DNA of 64,000 nt from Streptomyces sp. CB02959. GTDB taxonomy: Bacteria > Actinomycetota > Actinomycetes > Streptomycetales > Streptomycetaceae. Numbering within the stretch: the stretch's first letter is position 1; each line of letters starts with the position of its first letter. Of the stretch, positions 26,267-35,261 are shown in pieces. The stretch spans positions 297,882 to 361,881 of the forward strand of contig NZ_NNBP01000009.1 in NCBI RefSeq assembly GCF_002803155.1, given 5' to 3'. The notes under the pieces are model-generated. The model saw only the letters and a list, made by a program, of their open reading frames with translations. It searched no databases and was not told where the DNA came from. The translations under genes were made by a program, and so were the position numbers.

Positions 26267-27525
26267 GTCCTCTTCCGGGGCAGGGGTGCGGGCGTGCGGG
26301 CGTGGTGGCGCACCGGCCCGGGCCCGGCGCGGTCGGTTGTGGGCCGGTGTGCGGCAGCCGCCCGGATCAGGGCCGTTGCCGCCGTCTCGATGTCCCCCGG
26401 CGTGATCCAGCGGCCCAGTGACAGCCGCATCGCCCCGAGTGCCCGGACCGGGTCGACGCCCATGGCGGTCAGGACGGGCGAGGGACTGCGGGTGCCGCTG
26501 TGGCAGGCCGATCCGGTGGACGCCGCGATCTGGTCGGCGGCGGCGAGGACTTCGTGGCCGAGGACGCCGTCGACGCTGATGTTCAGGGTGTTCGGCAGCC
26601 GGTTCTTCTCGGGGCCGTTGAGGTGGACGCGGCCGGGCAGTCCGTCGGCGAGCCGCCGGTGGAGGTCGTCGCGCAGGGCCGCGATGTGCGCCGGGGCACC
26701 GTCGGCGAGCTCGACGGCGGCGATCCGGGCGGCGGTGCCGAGCGCGACGGCCAGTGCGACGTTCTCGGTGCCGGCCCGCAGGCCGCGTTCCTGGCCTCCG
26801 CCGTAGACGACCGGTTCCAGCTCCGTGCCGTGGCGTACGTACAGGGCGGCGGCCCCCTTCGGCGCGTACATCTTGTGCCCCACGATCGCGAGCAGGTCGA
26901 CGCCCAGCGCCGTCACGTCGAGGGGGATCTTCCCCACCGCCTGGGCGGCGTCGCAGTGGAACAGCGCCCCGTGCTCGTGGGCGAGAGCGGCGAGTTCGGC
27001 GACCGGCTGGAGGGCGCCGGTCTCGTTGTTCGCCGCCATCACGGAAACCAGCACCGTGTCCTCGTGTAACGCGGCGGCCAGGGCATCGGGGGCGACGAGG
27101 CCGTCGCTGCCGACCGGCAGCACGGTCACCCGCGCACCGTGCAGCCGCTCCAGGGCACGGCAGGTCTCCAGGACCGCCGGATGCTCGGTTGCCTGGGTGA
27201 CCACGTGCGGATGCGGTCGGCCGGAGGCCAGGACCGCGCCCCGCAGCGCGAGCAGGTCCGCCTCGGAACCGGAGCCGGTGAACACGATCTCGCCCGGCCC
27301 GGCGCCGACCAGGTCCGCGACCCGGGCGCGGGCCTCGGCGAGCGCCCGCCGGGGCTCGGCGCCGTGGGGATGGCTGCTGGCGGGGTTGCCGAAGAAGTCG
27401 GTCAGGTGCGGCAACATCGCGTCGGCCACGCGCGGATCGACCGGGGTGGTGGCGTTGTAGTCGAGATAGACCGGCCGGCCGGTCAGGCCGGGGTGCGGTG
27501 GGAGTCCGGGCCCCAGGCCCGTCAC
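26263..27525 (-). CDS. Cysteine desulfurase (class V aminotransferase, IscS/NifS-like)
   Basis: A 420-residue PLP enzyme that removes sulfur from cysteine and holds it as a persulfide. The N-terminal YLDYNATTPVDPRV is diagnostic; the PLP-binding Lys is in VGHKMYAPKG; the persulfide Cys is in STGSACHSGTR near residue 330. The GTG start 27525 overlaps by 4 nt (GTGA) the stop of the upstream rhodanese-domain relic; a longer frame to 27567 exists but this overlap is the better evidence. No IscU or SufE is adjacent, so it probably feeds a specialised acceptor. The operon order was regulator-desulfurase-MFS before the regulator was lost. Confidence 0.9.
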   Translation of the reverse strand: MTGLGPGLPPHPGLTGRPVYLDYNATTPVDPRVADAMLPHLTDFFGNPASSHPHGAEPRRALAEARARVADLVGAGPGEIVFTGSGSEADLLALRGAVLASGRPHPHVVTQATEHPAVLETCRALERLHGARVTVLPVGSDGLVAPDALAAALHEDTVLVSVMAANNETGALQPVAELAALAHEHGALFHCDAAQAVGKIPLDVTALGVDLLAIVGHKMYAPKGAAALYVRHGTELEPVVYGGGQERGLRAGTENVALAVALGTAARIAAVELADGAPAHIAALRDDLHRRLADGLPGRVHLNGPEKNRLPNTLNISVDGVLGHEVLAAADQIAASTGSACHSGTRSPSPVLTAMGVDPVRALGAMRLSLGRWITPGDIETAATALIRAAAAHRPTTDRAGPGPVRHHARTPAPLPRKRT

Positions 27526-27660
27526 GTCAGGTCCGAGGCGTCGACGGGCAGCTCCGACAGGCGCCACTCCAGCATGCCGTCGTTGAGCCGGATCGCCCGC
27601 CGCCCGCGGTCGGTCAGCAGCCGTACCGCGTCGTAGGCCAGGACGCAGTACTCGCCGCGG
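27522..27660 (-). pseudogene. C-terminal relic of a rhodanese-domain (probably ArsR-rhodanese) protein
   Basis: The minus-strand frame ends RGEYCVLAYDAVRLL...GMLEWRLSELPVD, the C-terminal half of a rhodanese domain of the kind fused to ArsR-type regulators. The upstream half, including the active-site loop start and any HTH, is missing: the frame switches at about 27660 into DNA that encodes, on the other strand, a different gene's 3' end. Its stop overlaps the desulfurase start, showing it was the first gene of that operon. Confidence 0.6.
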
Positions 27661-27662
27661 CG

Positions 27663-27920
27663 GGCGGAATCCTCATCGACGTGCGGGGCAGCGGCCCCGA
27701 CCGCACTGCCGTCCGGGAGCAGGCCACGGCGCGCGGCCTGCGGTTCGCCGAGTTCGGGTTCACCCCGTCCGGCGCCGACCTGGAGAGCATCACCAACCTG
27801 GTGGAACGCGGCAGCCTCCGCGTCGCGGTCGATCATGTCCTGCCACTGGAGGAAGCGGCCAAGGCACACGAACTCAGCGAGACGAACCGTGTGACAGGCA
27901 AGATCGTTCTCACTCCCTGA
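27663..27920 (+). pseudogene. C-terminal relic of an MDR-family zinc-type or quinone oxidoreductase
   Basis: From GGILIDVRGSG onward, through LRVAVDHVLPLEEAAKAHEL, to GKIVLTP, this 85-residue stretch is the C-terminal end of an NADPH-dependent MDR alcohol dehydrogenase/quinone reductase. The catalytic and cofactor-binding parts are gone. It abuts, in opposite orientation, the rhodanese relic; the fusion point is about 27655-27665. The gene at 51006 is an intact member of the same family. Confidence 0.6.
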
Positions 27921-27985
27921 CGCCGCGCACGGGGCGGCACCTCGGCGTCACGGCTCCGCCTGCCTGGTCACCACGCTCGCAACGG

Positions 27986-28915
27986 TCACAACATGGCCAA
28001 GTGTGCTTGTACATACGTTACCGCGACCGACTCCGTGGGGTGCACCGAGCCGAGCATCGGGTGAACATTGACTTCGAACACCACGCCGCCGTTCTCGGCG
28101 GCGAGGTCGACACCGGCGAAGGGCAGCCCCATCGCCTCGGTGGCCGAGACGGCCAACTTGCCCAAGTCTGGGGAAAGTTCATCGACCGGCAAGGGGGTGC
28201 AGCTCGCTCCCTGAGCCTCGTTGCACGGAGCATCGGCGTCCCTTTGGACGTGTTCGCACGCCTGGACCGGGCGCCCGTCCAACACGGTCACACGGAATTG
28301 ATGACGCAGCCCCCGGGCGTCGAAGTTGCCGGCATCGCGGGAGATCAACCAGTCCTGCCCGGAACGGGCGTAGTAGTCGATCGCGGTGCGCAGCTGCTCC
28401 GACGTGGTGACATGGAAGACGTCGTCTCCGCAGGTCCCCAGGAACGGCCGGGCCCAGACGTTCCCGCCCAGCCGCTCGAACGCCGCGGCAGCGCTGTCAG
28501 CGCTGGGGCGGGACAGGCTGATGGTTTCCATATGCGGGATACCGTGCCGGACGAACCGCTTTACCGTCAGGTTCTTTTCGGTGGCCGCCCGCCAGGCATC
28601 GGCGTCCGTTCCGAGCGACAGCACCCCGTGGCGGCGCAGCAGTCGCTGGAACGGGGCGAAGCCGCCGCGCTGGGGAGGCTGGATCTCGTAGATCAGTACG
28701 ACCGAAGGGGTCACCGACAGGCCCTCGCCCGGCACCTCGATCTGAACTCCGGCCTGCGCACTGCGTGTCCGGCCGGTGCCGCCCGCCATGAAGTGCCGCG
28801 CATCGATCAGCACGGGTCGCCGTCCGGTGAGCAACTCGACGGCGGCGGCCAGAGCGGATCGGCTGCCCTCCGTCGACCCGTGGTCGGTCATCAACACAAC
28901 CTCGCGTGTACCCAT
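27986..28915 (-). CDS. ATP-grasp ligase (RimK-like), function unknown
   Basis: A 309-residue ATP-grasp protein. The lid and nucleotide region is visible at about residues 110-200 (ATEKNLTVKRFVRHGIPHME, then NVWARPFLGTCGDDV), and the metal-binding end at about 275-295 (GVDLAAENGGVVFEVNVHP: D and E/N of the catalytic site). RimK/LysX-type members join an amino acid or peptide to a carboxylate through an acyl phosphate. Graspetide ligases are also related, but no precursor peptide was found in the 200 bp either side. It has a divergent MerR-methyltransferase neighbour at 29114 and ends 66 bp from the MDR relic. The substrate cannot be inferred. Confidence 0.75.
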   Translation of the reverse strand: MGTREVVLMTDHGSTEGSRSALAAAVELLTGRRPVLIDARHFMAGGTGRTRSAQAGVQIEVPGEGLSVTPSVVLIYEIQPPQRGGFAPFQRLLRRHGVLSLGTDADAWRAATEKNLTVKRFVRHGIPHMETISLSRPSADSAAAAFERLGGNVWARPFLGTCGDDVFHVTTSEQLRTAIDYYARSGQDWLISRDAGNFDARGLRHQFRVTVLDGRPVQACEHVQRDADAPCNEAQGASCTPLPVDELSPDLGKLAVSATEAMGLPFAGVDLAAENGGVVFEVNVHPMLGSVHPTESVAVTYVQAHLAML

Positions 28916-29076
28916 ACCGGCCTGGTCCCCTCGCCCGCTGGGTCGTGCCTCGCGAGCCCACGCCGCGAAGCACCGATCCTGGCAACCCGACTACGGAAGG
29001 CGATAGTGGAATTACGGACAGCCCCAGCCTGGCAGGCCCGGCGATGGACCCACCCGCGGCACCAGGAGCGAATCGC

Positions 29077-29107
29077 TTGACCCTCACGTGACGTCAGGCC
29101 GCATCGT
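29077..29107 (+). promoter_or_regulatory. MerR-type promoter with a 19-bp spacer
   Basis: A -35-like TTGACC (29077-29082) and a weak -10-like CATCGT (29102-29107) are 19 bp apart, the elongated spacing used by MerR regulators. The spacer contains CCTCACG-TGA-CGTCAGG (29082-29098), an imperfect dyad. Initiation about 7 bp downstream would give a leaderless message starting at ATG 29114. Autoregulation is inferred. Confidence 0.55.
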
Positions 29108-29113
29108 CGGCGC

Positions 29114-30229
29114 ATGGAAGAGCATCTGACCGTGGGACGCGTGGCCGAGCTGGCCGGCGTGAGCGTGCGCACGCTGCATCACTATGCCGGGATCGGCCTC
29201 GTGCAGCCGTCCGCGCGAACCGCGGCCGGGTACCGGGCCTACTCGGCGGGCGACGTGGAGCGACTGCGGGAGGTGCTCGCCTACCGGCGGCTGGGCTTCG
29301 GATTGCGCGAGATCGCGGATCTGGTCGACGACCCGACCACCGACGCGGTCGCGCACCTGCACCGGCTGCGCGGCCTGCTGCTGGAACAGCGCGACCGCGC
29401 TGCTGCCATGGCGACGGCCATAGACAGGGAACTGGAGGCAGGGGCAATGGGGATCAGAGCGACGCCGGAGGAGCAACTGAGGCCGTTCGGCGCGCAGTTG
29501 TACGAAACCATCGGGTCCGCCTACCCGGCGACGCGGCGCACCGAGCCGCGGATCGCCGCGCGGATCTGGGATGCGCTCGGGGACGCCCGGACAGTACTGA
29601 ACGTCGGGGCCGGCACCGGCTCCTACGAGCCCCCGGACCGCGACGTCACGGCGGTGGAACCGTCGGCGGTCATGCGGGCGCAGCGTCCCGCGGGCGCGGC
29701 GCCGTGCGTGGCCGCCAGTGCGGAGCGCCTCCCGTTCGAGGACCAGTCCTTCGACGCCGCGATGGCGGTCAGCACCGTTCACCACTGGCCGGACCCGGTC
29801 GCCGGGCTGCGCGAGATGCGGCGCGTGGCCCGCCGGGTGGTGGTGTTCACGTACGACGCCGGTACCACCGGCTGGCGTGAGCGGTTCTGGCTCACCCGCG
29901 ACTACCTGCCGGAGTTCGCCGGCCTTCTCGTCGACTGGCCTTCGCTCGCCGATCTCACCCGTGCGATCGACGGGCGTGCGGAGCCGGTGCTCGTCCCGTG
30001 GGACTGCGCCGACGGCTTCTTCGAGGCCCACTGGCGGCGGCCCGAGGCGTACCTGGACGAGCATGTGCGCCGCGCGGTATCGGTATGGACCAGAGTCGGG
30101 CCGGAGGCCGAGGAGCGGGCGGTGAACGGACTCCGCGACGACCTTTCCTCAGGCCGGTGGGCCGAGCGCAACCGCGACCTCGTCGCCCTCGACGCGGCAG
30201 AGCTCGGTCTGCGCCTGCTCGTAGCCTGA
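29114..30229 (+). CDS. MerR-family DNA-binding domain fused to a class I SAM methyltransferase
   Basis: A 371-residue two-part protein. Residues 5-75 are a MerR winged helix (TVGRVAELAGVSVRTLHHYA), followed by the dimerisation helix to about 115, where a TipA-like linker (RATPEEQLRPFG) appears. Residues 125-370 form a class I SAM-dependent methyltransferase: motif I VLNVGAGTGSYEPP, motif II-like VTAVEPSAVM, and the post-II segment FDAAMAVSTVHHW. MerR effector domains normally bind ligands; here an enzyme fold takes that place, so SAM or the methyl acceptor may be the signal, or the protein may modify a drug it also senses. The frame is continuous with no sign of a shift at the junction. The start ATG sits about where transcription should begin. 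Confidence 0.82.
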   Translation: MEEHLTVGRVAELAGVSVRTLHHYAGIGLVQPSARTAAGYRAYSAGDVERLREVLAYRRLGFGLREIADLVDDPTTDAVAHLHRLRGLLLEQRDRAAAMATAIDRELEAGAMGIRATPEEQLRPFGAQLYETIGSAYPATRRTEPRIAARIWDALGDARTVLNVGAGTGSYEPPDRDVTAVEPSAVMRAQRPAGAAPCVAASAERLPFEDQSFDAAMAVSTVHHWPDPVAGLREMRRVARRVVVFTYDAGTTGWRERFWLTRDYLPEFAGLLVDWPSLADLTRAIDGRAEPVLVPWDCADGFFEAHWRRPEAYLDEHVRRAVSVWTRVGPEAEERAVNGLRDDLSSGRWAERNRDLVALDAAELGLRLLVA

Positions 30230-30250
30230 GCCCTGATGGACGCGGCTCCC

Positions 30251-31513
30251 TCAGCTGCCGCCAAGCCTCCCCTGGACCGCCTCACGGTTCGGCGGCGACA
30301 CGGCAGGGACGGCGTCGAGCTCGTCCCACACCGTGCTCAGCGCCGCGGCGAACTCCGCGACGTCGGCCTCGGTGTGGACGGCGGAGGGGGCGATGCGCAG
30401 GACTTCCGCACCGGTGCGGACACTCGGCGCATTGATGGCCTGGACGTAGCTGCCGTGCCGGTGGAGGAGCCGGTCCGCGGCTTCCTTGCAGGTGGCGTCG
30501 TCGCCGACGACGACGGACACGATATGGGAGTCGGCCGAGGCGTAGGGGATACCGCGCTCGGTGAGCAACCTCTTCAGGATGCGGGCGTTGGCGTGCAGCC
30601 GGGTGCGTTCGCGGTCGGACCCCCGCAGGTGGCGGACGGCCGCGAGGGCGCCGGCTGCGACGGCCGGCGGAAGCGACGTCGTGAAGATGAAGGGGCGGGA
30701 GAAGTTCTTCACGGCGTCGACGAGGGGAGCCGGCCCCGCGATGTATCCGCCGGCGGTGCCGAATCCGTTGCCCAGAGTCCCCATGACGAGGGTGAAGTCG
30801 CCGCCGAGGCCGTCGCGGGCGGCGACGCCGGCTCCCTGCGGGCCGTAGATACCCACCGCGTGGACTTCGTCCAGGTATGTGGTGGCCCGGTGGCGCCGGG
30901 ATATCGCCGCGATCTCGGCGAGCGGAGCCGTGTCGCCCGTCATGGAGTAGAGGGATTCCACGACGATCAGTTTGGGGCGGTCCGGGTCGGATGCGGCGAG
31001 CAGTTCTTCCAGGTGCGCGGTGTCGTTGTGCCGGAAGATGAGCTTCTCGGACCCGCTGTGCCGGATGCCGTCGATGATGGAGGCGTGATTGAGCTCGTCG
31101 GACAGGACCAGGCAGTCGTCCATGCGTCCGGCGAGCACCGTCAACGCGCCGTCGTTGGCGGCATATCCGGAACTGAACAGCAGCGCGGCCTCCTTGCCGT
31201 GCAGTGCGGCCAGCTCCTTTTCGAGCAGAACATGAAGGTGATGGGTCCCACCGATGTTCCGTGATCCCCCCGAACCGGCACCGAATTCGTCGATGGCGCG
31301 CTTCATCGCCTCCACCACGACGGGATGCTGTCCCATGCCGAGATAATCGTTGCTGCACCATACGTTGATCTCGGTCATCGTCCTGCCGGGGCGGACCGCG
31401 CGGGCGAATGCCCGGGGAAAGCGGCCGGCCCGCCGCCCGATTTCCATGAAGTCTCGTCTTCCGTTTCCCAGTTCGGCCAGTACACGCGCGAAGAATTCGG
31501 TGTGCTGCGACAT
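30251..31513 (-). CDS. 5-aminolevulinate synthase homologue with PLP lysine replaced by Asn
   Basis: A 420-residue alpha-oxoamine synthase of ALAS type, full length. Conserved segments are present: WCSNDYLGMGQHP, GSGGSRNIGGTHHLHVLLE, DELNHASIIDGIRHS and YLDEVHAVGIYG with its PLP-pairing Asp. The PLP lysine motif, normally GTLGKxFG, reads GTLGNGFGTAGGY (AAC codon at about 30772). Without that lysine the internal aldimine cannot form, so the protein should be inactive as a synthase. Streptomycete ALAS copies beside an acyl-CoA ligase make 5-aminolevulinate for the C5N unit (2-amino-3-hydroxycyclopentenone); the divergent neighbour here is a broken acyl-CoA ligase. Start ATG 31513. Likely a decaying cassette member. 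Confidence 0.85.
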   Translation of the reverse strand: MSQHTEFFARVLAELGNGRRDFMEIGRRAGRFPRAFARAVRPGRTMTEINVWCSNDYLGMGQHPVVVEAMKRAIDEFGAGSGGSRNIGGTHHLHVLLEKELAALHGKEAALLFSSGYAANDGALTVLAGRMDDCLVLSDELNHASIIDGIRHSGSEKLIFRHNDTAHLEELLAASDPDRPKLIVVESLYSMTGDTAPLAEIAAISRRHRATTYLDEVHAVGIYGPQGAGVAARDGLGGDFTLVMGTLGNGFGTAGGYIAGPAPLVDAVKNFSRPFIFTTSLPPAVAAGALAAVRHLRGSDRERTRLHANARILKRLLTERGIPYASADSHIVSVVVGDDATCKEAADRLLHRHGSYVQAINAPSVRTGAEVLRIAPSAVHTEADVAEFAAALSTVWDELDAVPAVSPPNREAVQGRLGGS

Positions 31514-31810
31514 GAGGCCACCTCGATTCGTTGCGGATTGTGGTCACCATGATGATGTCGAGGTTCCCGTCCATCGAGGTTGTTGACCCACCAGGACAGT
31601 TGGTGGACACGCAACTCCCCCTGAGGTAACAAGAGTTGTCGGTCCGGGTATTCCCTGCCTCATCGCAGGCAACGGACGCGGGTCGAGCGCGTTCGCACTG
31701 CTCTCACAGCGGTCGGCGGCAGGATACGAAGAGCGGCGTGATCAGCACGACAGGGCGACAGGACGACAGGGCGAAGCCCGATCGAGGACGATCCAAGGAC
31801 GGAGACTGTC

Positions 31811-32877
31811 ATGCCTCTCTCGGCTGCGGCCATACTCGCGGATTCCGCGGAGCGTCGGCCGGAAAGTCCGGCGGTTTTGTACGGAGCGGAAAGCGTGTCG
31901 TACCGCGAACTCTGGCGCAGCGCCCGGCAGTACGCAGCAGTGCTGCGCGAGCACGGAATCGAAGCGGGGCACAAGGTCGCACTCCTGCTGCCCAACGCTC
32001 CGGAATTCCCGGCGGCGTACTTCGGCGTACTGGCGCTCGGGGCAGTCGTGGTCCCGGTCAACACATGGAGAAGCAGCGGTGCACGGTGTTCATGGGCGTC
32101 CCCACCATGTACTCCGCACTTCTCACGGCAGTCGAACTGGTCGAACGACGCCCCCAATTGGATCGGGCCTACTCCGGCGGATCGGCACTGCCCGTGACGA
32201 CCCTCGGGCAATTCCAGGCGACCTTCGGCTGCCGGATCTACGAGGGGTACGGACTCACCGAGACCTCCCCCGTGGTCGCCTACAACCAGAAGGCATGGCC
32301 CTGCCGCCCCGGCACCGTGGGTCGGCCGATCTGGGGAGTGGAGGTGGAAATCGCCAGGTCCGATGTGGAGGATGCCGTGGAACTCCTGCCGGCCGGCGAG
32401 TTCGGCGAAATCGTCGTACGCGGGCACAACGTGATGGCCGGATACCTCAACCAGCCCGAGGCGACGGCCGAGGCCGTGGTGGACGGCTGGTTCCGCTCGG
32501 GTGACCTCGGAGTCAAGGATGCGGAAGGCTATCTGACCATCCTCGACCGGAAGAAGGACCTGGTGCTGCACGGCGGATTCAACGTGTACCCCCGTGAGGT
32601 CGAGGAGGTACTGACCAGGCATCCGGCCATTGCCCAAGTGGCGGTCATCGGACTCCCCCACGAGATCTACGGCGAGGTGGTCTGCGCAGTGGTGATCCCC
32701 CGCCCCGGCGTCCCGACGGGACCCGAACTCGCCCGGGAAATCATCGCCTGGAGCAAGGAACGCCTCGCCGTCTTCAAATGCCCGCGGTCGGTCGAGTTCG
32801 TCACCTCCTTCCCGACCGGACCGAGCGGAAAGGTACTCAAGCGCGAACTGCTGAAGTCGGTCCGACGGGTCGGGTGA
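31811..32877 (+). pseudogene. Acyl-CoA ligase with a large internal out-of-frame deletion (C5N-cassette type)
   Basis: The first 86 codons (to VVVPVNTW at 32068) are an ANL-superfamily N-terminus. At 32060-32070 the sequence jumps to another reading frame beginning KQRCTVFMGVPTMYSALL and continues normally to the C-terminal lid (GYLTILDRKKDLVLHGGFNV, then PTGPSGKVLKREL with the catalytic Lys). About 150 residues are missing, including the SGTTGxPKG ATP-binding loop, and the two halves are in different frames. It cannot make an active enzyme. It diverges from the ALAS homologue across a 297-bp gap that holds a CCACCA/TGGTGG dyad (31588-31606). The third C5N gene, an amide synthetase, is not found. 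Confidence 0.8.
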
Positions 32878-33058
32878 CCGGTGAGTGTGCTGATCGATTC
32901 GGTCGGCGTGGGGAACCCGACCGGCAACAGGTGCCGGTCCCGGCGCCATTCACGTGACGTACGCGAGACGGCGCTTCTGGGAAGCCTGCCTGACCTACCC
33001 CTCGCATGGCCGCTGACAGTGGACGCGTACGCGTCTCTCGGCCCTGGCGAGCGCACAA

Positions 33059-34029
33059 TCAGAACCAGTGCAGGCAGTGCGCGGGGCGGTCGGTGCGGAA
33101 GAGGGCGTCGGCGAGGGTGGCCGCGCTCGGGTGGTGGGCCCGGATGTGTCCGGCTCGTACGAGCGTGCTCGGGGCGGTGCCGCCGAGGTAGACCGACCCC
33201 AGGTCGCTGATGTCCAGGGACAGGTCGGGCTCCCGGTCGGTCGGGACGCAGTCGGCACTGTTGTCCCGGACGGTCAGCAGGTAGCGGCCGTGTTCGCCGA
33301 GGAACGGGTCGTCCACGTCGAGGACGAGCTCGCCGTCCGTGAACCAGCCGCGGGCGGTCAGAGCGCGCGGGATGTCCAGCAGGCGCACCCAGAGCCAGTC
33401 GGTGTCGTCGCTCACCTGGCCGGCGCGGAAGTCCGCGAACTGCCAGCGCAGCGGGTGCTCGGGCGGGACGTGCTTGAAGACGACCCTGGTGACCAGGTCG
33501 TGTCCGAGTACGAACCGGGCCGGGGCCGTGAAGACGGCGTCGTCGGTGGCGATGGTCTCGTCGACCGTCAAGGTCTGGGGATCGCCGATCGAGTAGCTGG
33601 CGTACCCGTCGGGGACGCCAGCCGTGCCGTGTAGGTCGCCGGTCCGTAGCCGAACCTGCCGTAGATCGGGGCCTCGGAGGCCAGCAGCACGGAGAGCAGC
33701 TCCCCGCGGGCCCGCAGCTCGGCGAGCTGATGCCGCATCATCGTGCTGAGCACGCCCCGGCGCCGGTGCGACGGCAGGACGCCGACGGCGGTCACCCCGG
33801 CGGCCGGGACGAGGGTCCCACCGGGCAGGGTGAGCTCGAAGGAGTGCGCGGCGGCGGTGCCGACGGGTCGCCCGTCCGCCGTCAGGGCGAGCAGGCACCG
33901 GTCCGTTTCGAGCGCCGACCACCAGAGCCCGCCGCCCTCGATCGGGGTTTCCGGGAAGAGTCCGAACGCGGCATGGAGGGTGTCGACGAAGACCTCGAAA
34001 TCCTGGTCGGTCGTGGGACGGATCTCCAT
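33059..34029 (-). pseudogene. Eis-like GNAT acetyltransferase with internal deletion and frameshift
   Basis: The 5' frame from ATG 34029 encodes a GNAT domain (AAGVTAVGVLPSHRRRGVLS is the acetyl-CoA motif) up to RFGYGPATYTARL near 33625. The 3' part, in another frame from GVPDGYASYSIGD to the stop at 33059, is the C-terminal half of the Eis family, including the SCP2-like domain (YLGGTAPSTLVRAGH) and the conserved C-terminal Phe. Eis proteins are about 400 residues; roughly 110-120 residues of the middle acetyltransferase lobe are missing. The intact family acetylates amines such as aminoglycosides. This copy should not be functional. Confidence 0.75.
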
Positions 34030-34248
34030 CGCTGCCGCTGCCTCCTCGGGATTCCGGCACCACGGCTCGTGGCGTCCGGCAGCCACAGTGCAGCGTCGAC
34101 ACGTGGCCAGGTCAAACGAATTGCGGTTCAGCCCGCGGCCGGTCACAGCACAGCCATGGTCCCGGCGCGGCCCCCGTCCCAGCCCGATGCCGGGGGCCCC
34201 GGGCTGATGCGCTGACAGGCAGGCAGGAAGGGAGACGGGGAGGCCGGG

Positions 34249-35259
34249 TCACCTGCGGGCTGCGGTGTCGGAGGGCAGTTCGGCGAAGCGGGCGCGGTAC
34301 TCGCCGGCGAAGCGGCCGAGGTGCGAGACGCCCCACCGGTAGGCGATCGTGCCGACGGGGTCGGTGGAGGCGAGGATGTCCTCACGAATCCGGTCGAGTC
34401 GCAGGTTGCGGACGTAGGAGAGGGGCGAAAGGCCGAGCCGGCCGCGGAATGCGGAGCTGAGGGTCCGCGGGCTGCAGCCTGCGGCACCGGCGATGTCGCC
34501 GAGGCTGATGTGCTCGGCGAGGTTCGCTTCGATGAACGCGAGGGCTGCCCGCAAGGAGCGTGGGAAGCCGGGTTGCGGACCGTCGTGCAGCTCGCCGGTG
34601 TGCGAGTGCGGCTGGGCCAGCAGCAGGGCGGTGACGAGGCAACGCAGCTGGCTGCGCTGCAGCTCCGCGCGCCGGAACAGGGGGTCTGCCGAGTCCAGCT
34701 GTTCGAGCAGGGAGCGGACCAGCAGCCGCACCGCCCGGCCCTTGGAGTCGGCCAGGTCGAGGGCGAAGTCGAAGCGCACGGTGGACACCGGCGGACGCCC
34801 GGTCAGCGCGGCGAATTCCTGGTGAACCAGGGCGGCGTCGATCCGCAGGCCCAGGAACCGCGTCCTCCGGCCGGGCAGGGGCCGCAGTTCCTGGGTGTCC
34901 CCGGGGTTGGCGACTCCCGCCGTCGCCTCGTCGAGGGTCGCCCGCAGGCCGCCGCACGATGCCGAGATGGCGCCGGAGTCACCGATGTTGACGAAGTAGG
35001 AGCCGCGGTCGCGACCCGCGGCCGAGGTGACCCGCACATCGAGTGGCGAGACGAAGTAGCCCACCGCGAAGTCGTGTGCGGCGACGCCGCGCAGTTCGTG
35101 TTCGCCGCCGCACAGCTCGCCCAGGGGCGAGGTGGCGATCGAGCCGCCGAACAGGCAGGTGGCGGCGTTGAGCAGGTCGACGGGGTTCCGGGATCTGGTG
35201 ATGAGGTGGTTGCGCAGGGGCGTCGGCACGATGGTGGGGTCACCTCCCTGGGGGCCCAT
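34249..35259 (-). CDS. AraC-family transcriptional regulator
   Basis: A 336-residue regulator. Residues 40-210 form the N-terminal AraC-binding-like domain found in regulators of aromatic-compound genes (VAAHDFAVGYFVSP, RTRFLGLRIDAALV). Residues 235-335 carry two HTH motifs (ISLGDIAGAAGCSPRTLSSA and the second ending in FAGEYRARFAELPSD). The start is ATG 35259; GTG 35229 after GGGAGGTGA is also possible. It is the last gene of a minus-strand set with an FAD monooxygenase and a truncated VOC gene, so it probably controls that catabolic-type unit. Confidence 0.85.
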   Translation of the reverse strand: MGPQGGDPTIVPTPLRNHLITRSRNPVDLLNAATCLFGGSIATSPLGELCGGEHELRGVAAHDFAVGYFVSPLDVRVTSAAGRDRGSYFVNIGDSGAISASCGGLRATLDEATAGVANPGDTQELRPLPGRRTRFLGLRIDAALVHQEFAALTGRPPVSTVRFDFALDLADSKGRAVRLLVRSLLEQLDSADPLFRRAELQRSQLRCLVTALLLAQPHSHTGELHDGPQPGFPRSLRAALAFIEANLAEHISLGDIAGAAGCSPRTLSSAFRGRLGLSPLSYVRNLRLDRIREDILASTDPVGTIAYRWGVSHLGRFAGEYRARFAELPSDTAARR

Positions 35260-35261
35260 TG

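Noticed and set aside
31990..32002. CCGGAATTCCCGG inside the acyl-CoA ligase relic
   Set aside because: Coding sequence (PEFP) explains it and it is not near a promoter.
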